Counted from the first letter of the stretch, positions 1 through 11,589 are shown. The stretch is 64,000 nucleotides of DNA from Poecilobothrus nobilitatus (GCA_947095535.1 OX352772.1:253681597-253745596); one strand, 5' to 3'. Numbers and translations: made by a program. The notes: a model not told the origin generated them from the sequence alone.

Positions 1-1
1 T

Positions 2-3000
2 AAAATTGAAAAATTTATTGAATATGAAAAAATTCGAAAAAATATAGGAAAACTTCAAACTTTAATAGCTTTAAAATTATTAAAAACATCAAAAATAACA
101 ATACCATCTGAATGTTGCGGAATTCGTGAATTGAATCAGTTTCAAAAATTTTTACATAAACACAAAATTGTTGTGTATAAATATGGAACAAGGAGTGCAG
201 AAGTAATATTTGAAGGATTTAATAATGGAAAAAAAATTAACTTGCTATACCATAATAATCATTATAATGTAATAACTTCGCTCACAGCTCCTTTTTTCAC
301 AGCATTTTATTGTTAAGAATGTCATATTCCGTATTCTAAAAAAAATGACCATAGGTGTTCGAAAAGTTGTCCTTGCTGTCAAAACTCAACTGCTTGTTCA
401 ATTAATGTTAAAAATATTTTATGTATGCAGTGCAATCGCGCATTTCGTGGTCAATCATGTTTTGAAAATCATAAGGCTTCCAGTTCAAAAAATAGAAGCA
501 CCTGTGAAGAAATTAGGAAATGCAAATATTGTTTTAAAGTTCATAAAAGTTGTAGGACTCATATATGTGGTGAATATTTTTGTAAAATTTGCGATAATCA
601 TGTTCCTGAAAACCATAAATGCTTCATGCTTCATTCAGCAAGACAAAACAAAAGTAAATTTTGAAAACTGCATTTACGTATTTTATGATTTAGAAGCAAG
701 ACAAGAAAAAATTAACTCTACAAAAATAAAAGAACCTGTTCCAAGTTTACGTTTGGCTCAACTGAGATGCTTTATATGTATAAACATTGATTCTTTATAC
801 TTCTGTCAAAAATGTAAATTAAGAGAAAGAATTTTTAAAACGAAAAATGTGATAGAGGATTTCATGGAATTTATTTTAAAATTAAGAAAGGAATTCAAAA
901 AGATTGTCATAATTGCTCATAATGGGCAGGCGTTTGACCATCAGTTTATTCTGAATTATATACTCAATAAAACTGTACTTGAACCAAAGTTAATTATGCG
1001 AGGTACAAAAATTATTGTTATGATAATTGATAATATTAAATTTATTGATTCTATGAACTACTTTCCTATGGCCTTGGCAAAATTACCGAAAGCTTTTAAT
1101 TTATCGATCAATTTGAAAAAGGATTATTTTCCACATCTATTTAATAAATTGGAAAATGAAAATTACATTGGCACACTTCCACCAATTAAATACTATAACT
1201 CTAATACAATGAAAGCAGATGAGCGTAATGAATTTTTAATGTGGTATGAACAAAATAGAAACTCAGAATTTAATATGGAGAAAGATATTTTAGAATACTG
1301 TAAAAATGATGTTGAAATTCTAACTAAAGCATGTCTGGTTTTCAGAAATTGAGCCGTTGAACCGTTGAATGTAATGTTGAACAGTTTTTAGAAGCAACAA
1401 CAATAGCTTCCGCCTGTAATCTTGTATATAGAAGAAACTTTCTCAAATCGAATACTATAGGAATTATACCAAGAAAAGGATATAGGATGGTAGACAATCA
1501 GTCAAAAATTGCCATGCAATGGCTTATTTGGGAAAAAGATTTGAGAAAAATTGATTTGAAATGTGCATTTAATCGAAAAGAAAAACAAATCGGAAATGTT
1601 AAAGTCGATGGATTTTGCGAAGAAACTAAAGAAATATTTGAATTTTACGGTTGCTATTATCATGGACATCCAAAATGTTTAACAAACCAGAGGGATATAC
1701 CATTACATGATAACTCTGGCGATACTTTGAATCTACGATATGAAAAAACATTAATGAGATCAGAGTTTATAAAATCATGTGGATATAAAGTTATTGAGAT
1801 GTGGGAATGTGAATTCCGGGAGCTAATGAGACACAATGAAAATATGAGATATTTAGAAAATCATTCATTAATTAATTTAGTTCCTTTAAATCCTCGTGAT
1901 GCATTTTATGGCGGAAGAACGGGAAATACTTACACATATTATAAATGTAAATAAGGAGAAAAAATTAAATACATAGATGTATGTTCCTTATACCCATATG
2001 TTTGCAAACGAGGAAAATTTCCCATAAACCATCCTAAGATTTATGTTGGAGAAGATACTTGCTCTAAGTTAAACAGAATGACTATTGGCGGTATTATTAA
2101 ATGTAAAATCTTACCACCAACAAATCTATTACACCCCGTGTTACCTGTCAAACAAAATAATAAATTGATGTTCTCACTATGTAACACTTGTAGTGAACAA
2201 AAATATCAAGAAAATACTGTGAACATACAGACGATGAAGGAGCATTAGTAGGAACTTGGGTAATTGATGAAATTAAAAAAGCAATTGAAAAAGGGTGTAA
2301 ACTTTTAAATATTTATGAAGTTTGGGAATACGAAACAGTAAAATATGACAATTGCAATGATATTGATGATTTATTCACTAAAATGATGAATAAATTTATA
2401 AAGATTAAACAAGAAGCTTCTGGGTGGCCAATAAAATGTCAAACTCAAAAAGAAAAGGAAGAATATATTGATAGTTTTTTTGAAAAGGAAGAAATTAAAT
2501 TAGAATACGATAAAGTAGTTAATAACCCTGGTTTAAGATCTTTTGCTAAGATTATTTTAAACTCATTCTGGGGAAAATTTGGGCAAAGAGAAAATCAACA
2601 ACAAATCAGCATTATAAATCAACCTTTTTAACTTTATGAGTTAATAACAAACCCTTCTGTAGAAGTATGTCACATATTTCCAGTAAATGAAGAAAACATA
2701 GTGATTAGCTGGAAATATAAAGAAGAAACAGTAACTTCTTTATCTACTGTCAACGTAAGTATCGCTGCTTATACAACAACACATGCTTGTCTTCAACTTT
2801 ACAGTTATCTAGAGAAGTTGGATAGTAGAGTATTATATTATGACACCGATTCAGTGTTGTATATTAGCCGAGAAGGAGAATATGAACCAGAAATAGGTGA
2901 ATTTATAGGCGACGTGACTGATGAATTTGAATGTTATGGTATAGGAAGTTATATTACAGAATTTGTAAGTGGTGGTCCCAAGAACTACGCTTACAAAATT

Positions 3001-3306
3001 TACTGTACAAAAGATAATACAGAAAAAATTGTTTGTAAAGTTAAAGGATTCTCTCTTAGTTATGAAGCTTCTCTAAAAATCAATTTTAATAGTATAAAGG
3101 CAGCAGTTTTAAATTTATTGAATAGTGCAGACACATACGTCATTTCAAAAAATATTCGTCGAAATAAAAATCATGATGTACTTACGATTCCCGAAATAAA
3201 AAAATATGAACCAAAATCGGAAAAACGAAAATTTAATAAAGCTGGTAGTTCTTTACCGTATGGATATAACAGAAAAAAGCAAATGTTGATAAGTAAATCA
3301 AAATAG
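2..3306 (+). pseudogene. Polinton/Maverick protein-primed DNA polymerase B, decayed and truncated at window start
   Basis: Remnant of a family B, protein-primed polymerase that would copy a linear Polinton genome. The frame is open from base 2 to 316, then shifts repeatedly (345-1352, 425-664, 1487-1954, 2383-2631, 2701-3306), with stops near 1954 and 2629. Visible parts in order: a cysteine-rich zinc-binding block (425-664), exonuclease motifs (YDLEA near 690, AHNGQAFDHQF near 915, EYCKNDVEIL near 1300), a FYGCYYHGHPKC block typical of Polinton polymerases (near 1645), palm motif A (CSLYPYV, near 1985), motif B (NSFWGKFGQ, near 2560) and motif C (YYDTDSV, near 2840). The N-terminus lies outside the window. 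Remnants A and B (44136-45560 and 55389-58477) are the same family. No intact product is possible. Confidence 0.9.
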
Positions 3307-4201
3307 TATTCATTCAAATTTGAACATTTTTATTTGTATTGTAAAAATATTTGTTTTGTATATTAATTTAAAATTTTTAAGAATGTAATAAAGATTTAAA
3401 CAAAATAATTCTACATGTAAAAGTAGATATTATTTACATACATATTATACAGTTCAATACTTTCGATTTCTTTTATGATCATTACATTTTTCAGAATCTT
3501 AATAAATTATTAATTATTATCTTGTTATTACTAGAATATTGTAATTTTTTAAAACCAGGAACTATACTATCATTGAATCATTCAACTTTTACATTATATT
3601 CTTTTTATATCAATTCCTTGCTTTGACTAGATAACTAGTGATTTGTATACTCGTATATTAATTTAACAATAACAAAAACAAGTCTTAAATTTTTTTTTAG
3701 TTTAAAACTAGAAATTTTTGAATTATTTTTTATTCCATACAAAAACAAAAAAATAAAAATGCATATCAAGAGTAAAGAGTATATCTTTAGTTTAATCAGT
3801 TCCATATTTTTGATTTGCTGTTTGTTTTCTTTTTATTCATATTTTCTGAACATTCTTAATTAAAAAATAAAAAAAATATCTTATACGACATGCAGTCAGC
3901 TAATTATTAATGACTTTCGTTTTCTCTTTTCTTCTATAAATTCTTCTATCCAGAAGAGATCACATTTTTATGTAAGAAAAAAAAAAAATAATTTACTTTA
4001 ATTTTTTTTCTTTATGCTAACAAAAAAAAAAAAAAAAAAAAAACAAAAACACAAACAGGATTACACTTTTTCTTTTCAATTTTAAAGATGCGCTGTAGAT
4101 TTAAAAATAAAAAATTTTTTTCTGTTTTTTATTTTCATATAAGAAAATTTCTTATATGTGCGCCTAGTATTTAAACTTCAGTTATACAATTTTGTTTATT
4201 A
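3307..4201. other. AT-rich noncoding stretch after the polymerase remnant
   Basis: No coding potential above background. It holds homopolymer runs (a 22-base A run near 4021) and short TTTT/AAAA tracts. The integrase remnant that lies next to the polymerase C-terminus in copies A and B is not detectable here, so that part was probably deleted or has decayed beyond recognition. Confidence 0.5.
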
Positions 4202-4583
4202 AGGGCCGACCCTACTTTAAATTGTTTAACACTTGACTTCCTACTATAAAACCATTTGGAACTTATAAGTTAACAACCCACACATACAACTTAACTTAAA
4301 ACCTAAACCAAAACAAATTTTTGGCTTATAGTAACCAAGATACATAAAATCAATTGTTCAGTTCATTAACCCTGTCTGACAACTTACACAATATCAACAA
4401 CTTATAAGTTAAGAACCCACACATACAACTTAACTTAAAACCTAAACCAAAACGATCAAAACAAGTTCTTGACCTAGTAACCAAGCATGACCTACATTAA
4501 ACCCATAAATCAAAATGTAGGTCAACATGTCGTGCGATATGGGTCAAATTTTTTTCCCATCCCAAAGTGCAGGGTTACCTACT
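4202..4583 (+). repeat. Probable terminal inverted repeat (right end) of a classical Polinton
   Basis: A GC-richer block within AT-rich DNA, starting agggccgaccct and ending agggttacctact. It contains a 55-bp internal direct duplication (4260-4314 and 4399-4453, one difference seen, period 139 bp). The outward end reads ...CTACT, so its complement begins AGTAG, like the terminus of the complete element at 20145. A diverged start of the same block appears at 63926-64000 in the same orientation. That it is a Polinton TIR is inferred from position beside a Polinton polymerase and from the AG terminus; no partner end is in the window. Confidence 0.45.
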
Positions 4584-5239
4584 ATTTTATTATTTAAATT
4601 TTGTTATTTAAAATTTTCAATAGAAAATATATGTAAATATGTAGATTTGTACAGTAAAACGAATTAAAAAGATTGATTAGTTAGCTGATGTATTATAATT
4701 GTGTGGTTATTGTCAATTTCTGGCAACACGATTGACTTGATAAGCAATTGCAATAATAATTATAGCAATCAGAATATGAATTTATAATGTAATTGTATAT
4801 ATCTTTGTTTCTTCTTTTTTGATTTTATTATTTATTTTTATCACTTAATTATAATTCTTTTTGGCTTTTTATTGATTTTTGTAATTTTTAATTTCTTTCT
4901 TTTAATTTTTTAATCAAATTTTTTAATTTATTGTTTTGTAATTTTGAAAGGAATTTAAATATGTGTATCTCAATGTCACAATCTTATAAGATCAGACAGT
5001 TTAGGCTAAAATCTATAAAAAAATACAAATAATTGTTAATTTTCTATTTTTTTTATCAAGAAATTAAATAAATAAACAACTTAATAAATTTGCTTGAAAA
5101 ATTCGATATAGTGTTAACAAATGGAAAACTTAAAGCAGAATTTTTGAAAATATATAGGTATATCAGAAAATACTCGTCTAATTGATATTTCTCATTTAGA
5201 AGATAATAAACACACTTCAGATTTCGAAGGTACTGAAAA
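4584..5239. other. AT-rich spacer without recognisable features
   Basis: Apart from T-rich runs and scattered short open frames in the wrong codon context, nothing is recognisable. The minus-strand open frame at 5056-5301 overlaps the start of the protease remnant and is judged a shadow. Confidence 0.4.
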
Positions 5240-5545
5240 GCAATAACTTGACATATAAAATATTTAAAGGTGTTTATGCTCTTGATCAATTGCCAAAACA
5301 AGTTTCAAAACCTAGTGTTTTGGTGGTAAATACTGATACTTCCAATTAAAAAGGAACGCATTGGTTAGCAATATTTGTTCCAGTGCAAGGGTGTGCAGAA
5401 TATTTTGATTTCTACAAAATCAATCGAAATGTTTTGTTTTTAATAATAAATGTTTACAAAGTAATTTAACATCTGTTTGCGGGCAGAATTCTTGTGTATA
5501 TCTATGTATGCAAAGTTCCTGTAAAAGCATGAAATATTTTCTTAA
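5240..5545 (+). pseudogene. Adenain-like cysteine protease fragment (Polinton PRO)
   Basis: A degraded copy of the Polinton maturation protease, which in related viruses cleaves capsid precursors. Readable parts are LDQLPKQ near 5280, a NTDTSN segment followed by an in-frame stop (near 5347) and then GTHWLAIF carrying the catalytic His, followed by EYFDFY with the acidic residue near 5400. The cysteine end (near 5480-5530) is frameshifted. The second protease fragment at 10380-10725 shares the VNTD...HWLA core. Known family role; inactive here. Confidence 0.7.
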
Positions 5546-5680
5546 TTTATTCCTCATTATCCCTACTCCAAAATGACAGAAAAATAGAAAAATGTATCAA
5601 ACAATTTTTAAAAATGTTGGAAAAAACTATAAATACCAAACTCTAAAATAGAATTCGTCAATTTAAAAAAAAAAGGCAAG

Positions 5681-5935
5681 ATGGAGCAAGCCACAAATTC
5701 AGAAGTATTTGAAAAATCAACGCAAGATGAACCAGCGCAAAATCTTTATCTTTTATTAAGCTATATCTATTATTTGGATAAAAAGCAGACAATAAAAATT
5801 ATAAATGGGTTTAATATTGAAAATTTTACTGGATCAATAATTTTTCAACGACATCATAAAGTTATTTGTGAGATGAATTTGGAGTGGTATGTATTTTATC
5901 ACAATTTTAAAAAAAGCGAAGCAAAATTAAATTGA
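5681..5935 (+). CDS. Hypothetical 84-aa ORF inside Polinton debris
   Basis: An open frame with an ATG start, composed of hydrophobic, lysine- and aromatic-rich residues (SYIYYLDKK, HHKVICEMNLEWYV). I do not recognise a family. It lies between a protease remnant on the same strand and an inverted polymerase N-terminus, and may be a small element gene or fragment of one. No signal peptide or membrane segment is evident. Short length and surrounding decay make it doubtful as a real gene. Confidence 0.25.
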   Translation: MEQATNSEVFEKSTQDEPAQNLYLLLSYIYYLDKKQTIKIINGFNIENFTGSIIFQRHHKVICEMNLEWYVFYHNFKKSEAKLN

Positions 5936-5947
5936 AAAGGATTTCCG

Positions 5948-6901
5948 TTAAAATTTAATCATTCTGGACATACAAAAAAACTTTAAATACATTAATTGAA
6001 ATATTATTATTTTTTTCAAATAATCTAATGTTTTGTAACTCCATAGGAAAGCTAATTCCATCGGGGTCACAACGTCTTTATAATTTGGATAGCTTGAAGT
6101 CTGTTCGGGATGATTGTTGGTAGGACATAATGCTGACACAACAGCCCATGCAAAGCTTGCCTCGTTATTATTTCGCACATTAATACAAGCTCCATTTCTT
6201 ACAGATGTTTTAATGTAAGATGATCCAACAAATGGTGAAAACTTCTTTATATTTATAGTTAAATTTATAATAGCTGGTAAAGCCCAACCGCTATTTCCTT
6301 CTTGAAATTCTTCTAATTTTCTTAACAGCGGTTCTTCTATAGCTTTATTGGTTCTATTTCATCTCTTTTATATACTGCAAGATTTTTTCTACTTAAATGT
6401 TTTAATTCATTTTTTGCTTCCTCACCTTCATATTTTGAATTCACCACAATAAACTGCATTTATTTTAATGCTGCTATGTTCTTTTAGTAAAATTCTCAAT
6501 TTATCTTCTATTACACTTCTACATTCTTGAAAGAACATTTTCGGTTTTGAGTGATATAAGTTAGTAATAACTCCTGATCGAATTCTGATTTTAAAAGCTG
6601 AATGTGGTAGATCTTCCCACACCAAACGTTGACATGATGATGAAGATGATGCTTCAGGTTCACCACCGCCTCCAAAAGACTTGCATCCATTCATCATACG
6701 AGCAAACGATATCAGTTTGCTCAATGCTGAAGTTAAAAGAAGTTTTGTCCCTGTTTTCTGAGCAGATGATAAGATTTTTTCCAAATTTTTAATATCTGCT
6801 TCACAATCTTTAATGTTTTCCTCCACTTTGTTACAATGACTTATCATATTGAATAAGATTTCTTGATGTTTTCTTACAAGAGTCTCAACATAGCCTTCCA
6901 T
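5948..6901 (-). pseudogene. N-terminal region of an adintovirus/Polinton-like DNA polymerase, broken
   Basis: The first 157 codons (6901 back to 6428) are open: a charged coiled-coil-like start, a Gly/Ser-rich linker, then a block ending AVYCGEFKI. After a frameshift a second block (about 6400-5948) contains a NSGWALP-type segment and the ASFAWAVVSAL core. This is the counterpart of CINVHNEDEFCFKWALISAL in the intact polymerase at 32596-36261 and sits at the same relative position. The exonuclease and palm domains are absent. It is therefore a 5' fragment of a polymerase of a lineage nearer the complete element than the classical Polinton polymerase at 2-3306. It lies on the opposite strand to its neighbours, which implies rearrangement. 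Confidence 0.65.
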
Positions 6902-7084
6902 AGTTACTGTTATTATGATTAATAATTTTTAATAGAAAATTTAAAATATTTAATCTATATTTTAATTATTTAATATATGATCGTATAATTATGTATTTAT
7001 TAAGAAAATAAATTATTGTAAGCACATTTTATTAAAACAACATACTATTTAATAACAAACAGCTCTTTGTTCATGAACCTAACC

Positions 7085-8110
7085 CCATTTATATTATACA
7101 CATACCTAACTTGCAATAATACTAATTTCAATTAGGTGGTTAATGCAGATTAATGTTCAATAAAATGAATATTACTTTAAATGAATTCACATACATATTC
7201 TTTAACATGCCGTATAATAATAACTTGTTTTTATTCTAATTATGAATTTTATTCTGCATTAACTTGTTAACCTTCAAAATTGTTATATGAGTTTATATTA
7301 CACATAATAAAAACGCCGGCTTAATAACCGTATGAACTTAATTTATAATGCATTATATTTATTATGTTATTTCATAACACTACATCTTTCCAATATAATA
7401 TAGTCTATTCAAAATCTATGATCGTTGATACATGCTCACAATAACTTCGGTGTGTCCAATTTGGTTCTAGAGGTCCGCTTCGGTCCTTGCTACTGACAAA
7501 ATACTACCATACTACCAATGCACTAATCCCATCAAATTTTTTAATGTTCAAACCTTCCATCTTGAGATCCTAAATCTCCTAACTTGGCCCCTTATGATCT
7601 TATTCCAATTCTCTGAACCTGCCGAATTCCCAACTTTTCTTTTTCCAAATCTATAAACTTGCTGAAGTTTCTACGCTTATAACATCGTACCAAAATCTTA
7701 AATCCCCAACCCTTAACACTTTTTAACCCAACTTAATAATTTAATTTTTAAATTTCATAACACATATTCTAACATTCTAATCCTAAATTCAAATCCATAA
7801 TACCCTTCATTCAATCATATACATAATATATATTTTCCGTATAACAACTAGTTTTTTTTCTAATTATGAAATTTGCTCTGTATTAGCTTGTTAACCTTGA
7901 ATAATATTGTATGAGTTTATATTACACTTAATAACAACGCCGGCTTAATAATACTTTAACTAACATCAAAAGCTTTTTAATAGAATTTTTCCAAGCTTCA
8001 TTTCATTTATATATTGCACACATAAATAATTGCAATAATACTAATTTCAAGGCTAACCACTTAATGCACATTACTGTAAATAAATTCACATATTACTTTA
8101 ACATTCCAAT
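7085..8110. repeat. Diverged duplicated modules in noncoding DNA
   Basis: Two modules recur. Module 1 (about 7205-7335 and 7838-7952) contains acttgttaaccttcaaaa and cgccggcttaataa-type sequence; module 2 (about 7100-7200 and 8020-8105) contains gcaataatactaatttcaa and ttaatgca. Their order is 2-1 then 1-2, both in direct orientation. The sequence between them (7336-7837) has no recognisable content. I cannot assign a known repeat family. Confidence 0.5.
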
Positions 8111-8672
8111 GACGTCACTTCCTGGAGTCAACCATACCCATACTTTGATACTACATGCCACTTCCTGGAGTCAAATTGGTATAGCTATACTACTATCGTA
8201 TGTTGGAGATTTAATTAATATTTGTGTTAATAATCCAAAAGTTGAAATAAAGTTACGCAGAGAAGGTGATTTTACAATAAACTTTTTTATTAAGGAATGT
8301 TTTAACGAAATTTTGCAAAAACTCTCAGACTTTAACATAAAAATAGAATTGTGGGATCATATTTAGAAACATTATACTTGATACCAGTTATTAAGTCTGA
8401 TATTATATTTGTATATAGTGATATTATTGAACCACATATCGTTGGAGATAATACTATAAGATGTTTAAGAGCAATAACCATTAAAAATGTATATGAAAAT
8501 AAATTCAATTAAATTCAATAGAATTTAAAAATGTTCAATATTTTCCTGTTGAACAGAAAAGTTTTTACAATATTTCTATTTTATTATGTGATAAGTATTG
8601 TAGTCCAATGAATTTCTCTACTAGTAGTATATCAACAAAAGTTGTATTGCATTTAAAAAAAGTTTAAATAAA
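8111..8672 (+). pseudogene. Polinton minor capsid (penton-like, single jelly roll) fragment
   Basis: The C-terminal half of the Polinton minor capsid protein is readable in shifted frames. An open part at 8064-8366 ends in VEIKLRREGDFTINF. A frame change then gives FVYSDIIEPHIVGD near 8410, and another near 8515 gives the terminal block with QYFPVEQKSFYNI. The VYSDIIEP..VGD...LRA signature is what I recall of this family in insect and cnidarian Polintons. The capsid-associated protein and MCP follow in the same order and strand, as in a Polinton structural cluster. Confidence 0.65.
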
Positions 8673-8725
8673 AGAAATTTTCTAATATTATTTATTATTT
8701 TATTTAAACATTATAGAGATAGCAA

Positions 8726-9095
8726 ACTATAAATATTATTTAGTTCAATCAGGAAAAGGTTTTCAGGATATTGGTTCACTGTTGCATTTTATTGTACCTT
8801 ATCAAAGGTGTCGAGGTTTAGGAAGTTTTTCGATGGACTTTTTAAATATTTAAAACCAATATTTAAGTCTGGAGCTAATAAATTAAAAAGAGAATTTATT
8901 AACTCAGGTATTAATGCTTTATCAGATATTGCAACAGGTGCAAATGTAAAAGAAGTTGTACAAGATCGAAGTGGAGAGATAATGAAAAATGTAACACGAG
9001 GCCGAGTTCGAAGACTCAATCAAATGTATGAACAAGGTAAAAGAAAAAGAAGAAAACCGATAAAAAGAAATCTCATTAAGAATTTATCCCAATGA
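8726..9095 (+). pseudogene. Small Polinton capsid-associated protein, one frameshift
   Basis: A short basic protein typical of Polinton structural clusters, between minor and major capsid genes. The N-terminal frame (YYLVQSGKGFQDIGS, near 8737) runs to RCRGLGSF, then shifts by one near 8815. The second frame is open from 8808 to 9095 and reads FFDGLFKYLKPIFKSGANK, followed by an Arg/Lys-rich tail. Related proteins have the same Gly-rich start, amphipathic middle and basic end; a role at the capsid-DNA or capsid-membrane interface is inference. Not functional as it stands. Confidence 0.65.
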
Positions 9096-9605
9096 GCTGG
9101 ATGGGTAGAAGATAAGCCGAATACAAGAAAATCAGATAATAGTGGTTCAAAAGAACGTCAAAAATTATACCAAAATAGCAACTAGTAAAACTTATGGGTA
9201 AACTACATCTAAATATGTTTAACCAACCTACACTTCTCATAAACAATGTTGATGTTCGAATTCTCCTAACACTAGAAAAACCAGAATTTTACCTTTTTGC
9301 AGATGATTCTGACGAATGTAAACTGAAAATTTTAGAAGCTACTTTATTTAGGAGACATGTAACTATTAATCATAGTGTGCTATTTGCACATAATGCTGTA
9401 TTGGAAAAAAACTAACACCAACTACAATTTCAAACGCGTTGAGGTAAAAAGTTTTACAATTCCCCAGAATAAAATGTTTTCATTGGGCACTTACCAAATA
9501 CAATAATATTTTGTATGACAGCAAATGCAGGTTACTCTGCAAAAAGATAAAAAAATCCCATACAATTATATTCACTTTGATATTTCACAATTTATATTTA
9601 ACGTT
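9095..9605 (+). pseudogene. Major capsid protein fragment, classical Polinton type (F54H12.2-like)
   Basis: The N-terminal part of a double-jelly-roll major capsid protein. The segment open at 9194-9415 reads MGKLHLNMFNQPTLLINNVD and ends FAHNAVLEKN. Beyond a frameshift near 9415 are RVEVKSFTIPQNK- and LPNTIIF-type segments to about 9600. This matches what I recall of the C. elegans F54H12.2-like proteins, now understood as Polinton capsid proteins. It is clearly different from the MCP of the complete element at 28862-30070. Only about a third of the protein remains. Confidence 0.75.
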
Positions 9606-9612
9606 ATCTGAC

Positions 9613-9684
9613 TCATGGCGCAGTGGTTAAGTCGCCAACCTGCTAATCGAAGGGTCTTGGGTTTCAACCCCGGTCAGGTCATAA
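9613..9684 (+). repeat. tRNA-like sequence, likely a SINE head or tRNA pseudogene
   Basis: The A box (TGGCGCAGTGG) and B box (GGGTTTCAACCCC) of a pol III promoter are present at tRNA-like spacing. A TTGGG/CCCGG T-arm with a 7-base loop can be drawn, and the D-arm stem GCG/CGC forms. The anticodon loop CTGCTAA would be Ser-GCT, but its stem does not pair well, the two inner acceptor pairs are mismatched and the long variable arm of tRNA-Ser is missing. An AT-rich and ATA-repeat tail follows. A functional tRNA is unlikely. Confidence 0.6.
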
Positions 9685-9723
9685 ATAAAAAAAATATGTA
9701 GTACTTTTATATTGTAATAATGT

Positions 9724-9772
9724 ATATCATATAATTAATACTAGTAGTAATAATAATAATAACAATAATAAT

Positions 9773-9806
<34 letters not shown>

Positions 9807-10350
9807 GTAATAATAACAATAATAATAACAATAATAGTATTAATAATAATAAATAGTAATAATAGTAGTAGTAATAGTAATAATAACAATAATTATAATA
9901 ATAATAATAATAGTAATAACAATAATAGCTGCTACAGTGGAGCTATCTTTGGTTACATCATGCAAGTAAGGTGTTATGTACTGCTGCACGTTGTAATCCA
10001 CTGAAGGCGCTGACTCTGTAGTAAAAATAATAACAATAATAATAATAATAGTAATAATAATAATAATAATAACAATAATTATAATAATAATAATTATAAT
10101 AATAATAATAATAATAGCTGCTACAGTGGAGCTATCTTTGGTTATATCATGCAAGTAAGGTATTATATACTGCTGCACGTTGTAATCCACTGATGGCGCT
10201 GACTTTGTAGTAAAAATAATAATAATATTAATAAGAATACTAGTACCAAAACCAATAATAATAGCCGCTACAGTGACAGCGGGGGTTGCCTTCAATAATT
10301 ACCTCATGTAGTAAGGTGTTATATACTACTACACGTTGTAACTGTTGTAA
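9724..10350. repeat. ATA/AAT microsatellites interleaved with three copies of a ~95-bp unit
   Basis: Long (AAT)n/(AAC)n tracts alternate with three copies of a unit beginning agctgctacagtggagctat, at about 9927-10025, 10116-10214 and 10261-10345. The third copy is the most diverged. Minus-strand open frames over this region are only poly-Ile readings of the microsatellite. The structure looks like microsatellite growth after duplication of a unit-plus-AAT block. Confidence 0.85.
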
Positions 10351-10379
10351 CTGTGTCAACTTCTCAAAAAAATTAAAAA

Positions 10380-10725
10380 ACAAACTTTTTTAATTGTAAA
10401 CACTGACAAAGCAAAAGATCCAGGCATACATTGGTTAGCTATTTATAATTCAAAACATGGCTGTATTGAATATTCGTTTGGTATTGAATATTCGTTTGGT
10501 AAAAAACGAATATGATTCATAAAATAAAAAGAATATCATTCGTTTGGTAAAAAACCAAATAAATTAGAAATTTTGAGTTACTTAAAAAATCAATGTATAT
10601 TTTTTAATGAGAAACAATTACAAAGTAACTATTCAGATGTTTGTGGACAATATTGCTGTGTTTATACGTGGTATAGATGTTGCGGTTATAGTATGAACGC
10701 CTTTTTAAAAATATTTAATATCGTA
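10380..10725 (+). pseudogene. Second adenain-like protease fragment (Polinton PRO)
   Basis: Readable parts: VNTDKAKDPG with IHWLAIYNS (catalytic His) near 10395-10455, HGCIEYS where the acidic residue is expected, then after a duplicated stretch containing gaatattcgtttggta (10471-10555) KKPNKLEILSYL, and finally SDVCGQYCCVYTW carrying the catalytic Cys near 10640. The internal duplication and a nonstandard EYS/EYF region break the enzyme. Same family as the fragment at 5240-5545 but separately decayed. Confidence 0.7.
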
Positions 10726-11393
10726 AATCAATTTTATTAGAAAACGACAAATTGATTCTAAAAATCTTCGAAAATGAATTTGCAAAATATAACTCATTAC
10801 AAACTTGTGTTCCTAAACCTATAAATAATGAAAACAATATAAACAATTTTTAGTAAAATTAAAGGAATGGAAGTCAAGGTCAAAATACAAATTATTTAAC
10901 TGTCAAAAAAAGTAGACGTACTATAATTTCGTGCTTAATTAAAAATTATTTAAAATTATTTAAAAAAAATTTCTTTTCTTATTTTTGCTAATATACCAAA
11001 ATTTATAACAATTTATTTAAAAAAGAAAAAAATTAATATAACATCAATTATACAAAATAAATTTTGGGAATTTAGTAAAAATATAAAATAAAATAAAATA
11101 ATAAGTAAATACATTAAAATACATATGCTTTTATCAAAACCGAATTCGCCCCCTAAAAAGTAGAAAATAAAATTGATTGCAAAACTTTAGCTTTTTGGAC
11201 TGTTATAATATAAAAGTGAGTTGCTAGTGCAAGCATTTTGGACTGTTATAATATAAAAGTAAATTGCTGGAATAAGGTTAAATAAAAATCTGCGAAATTT
11301 GAGGTTCGTGTTTCTTTTTTATATACATATTTTATTCAATATATATACATATTTTATTCAAAAAATGTTGATGAATAGATAGCTAAAAAAAAA
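10726..11393. other. Noncoding AT-rich DNA with one promoter-like tandem duplication
   Basis: No gene seen. A 25-base block, ttttggactgttataatata plus aaagt, occurs twice in tandem (about 11192-11216 and 11234-11258) and contains a TATA-like stretch. Whether it drives anything is unknown. Confidence 0.4.
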
Positions 11394-11482
11394 GTTGCAT
11401 GTGAACTGGATTCGAACAACATAACCCCCACTTTTGAAACCCGTACACTTTCCTCTGCACCATACAACACTTACAAATGTTG
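11394..11482 (-). repeat. tRNA-derived sequence on the minus strand
   Basis: Read on the minus strand it has an A-box-like TGGTGCAGAGG and a B-box-like GTTCGAATCCA at tRNA spacing, followed by a T-rich run. Acceptor-stem pairing is poor. It is probably a tRNA pseudogene or the head of a SINE different from the pair at 42417-42613 and 62097-62268. Confidence 0.4.
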
Positions 11483-11589
11483 CTAACAGATTACGAAGAT
11501 AGTAAAAAGCGTGACAGAATGACAAATAAATAAATAAATAAACCGACTGCGACGAGTTGATATAAAAGCATATAAAACGGGAAAAATAT

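Noticed and set aside
9613..9684. Functional tRNA-Ser gene
   Set aside because: Anticodon stem and inner acceptor pairs fail and the long variable arm is absent; kept as tRNA-like repeat.
9707..10295. Minus-strand ORFs made mostly of Ile/Val
   Set aside because: They are the trinucleotide microsatellite read in one frame, not proteins.
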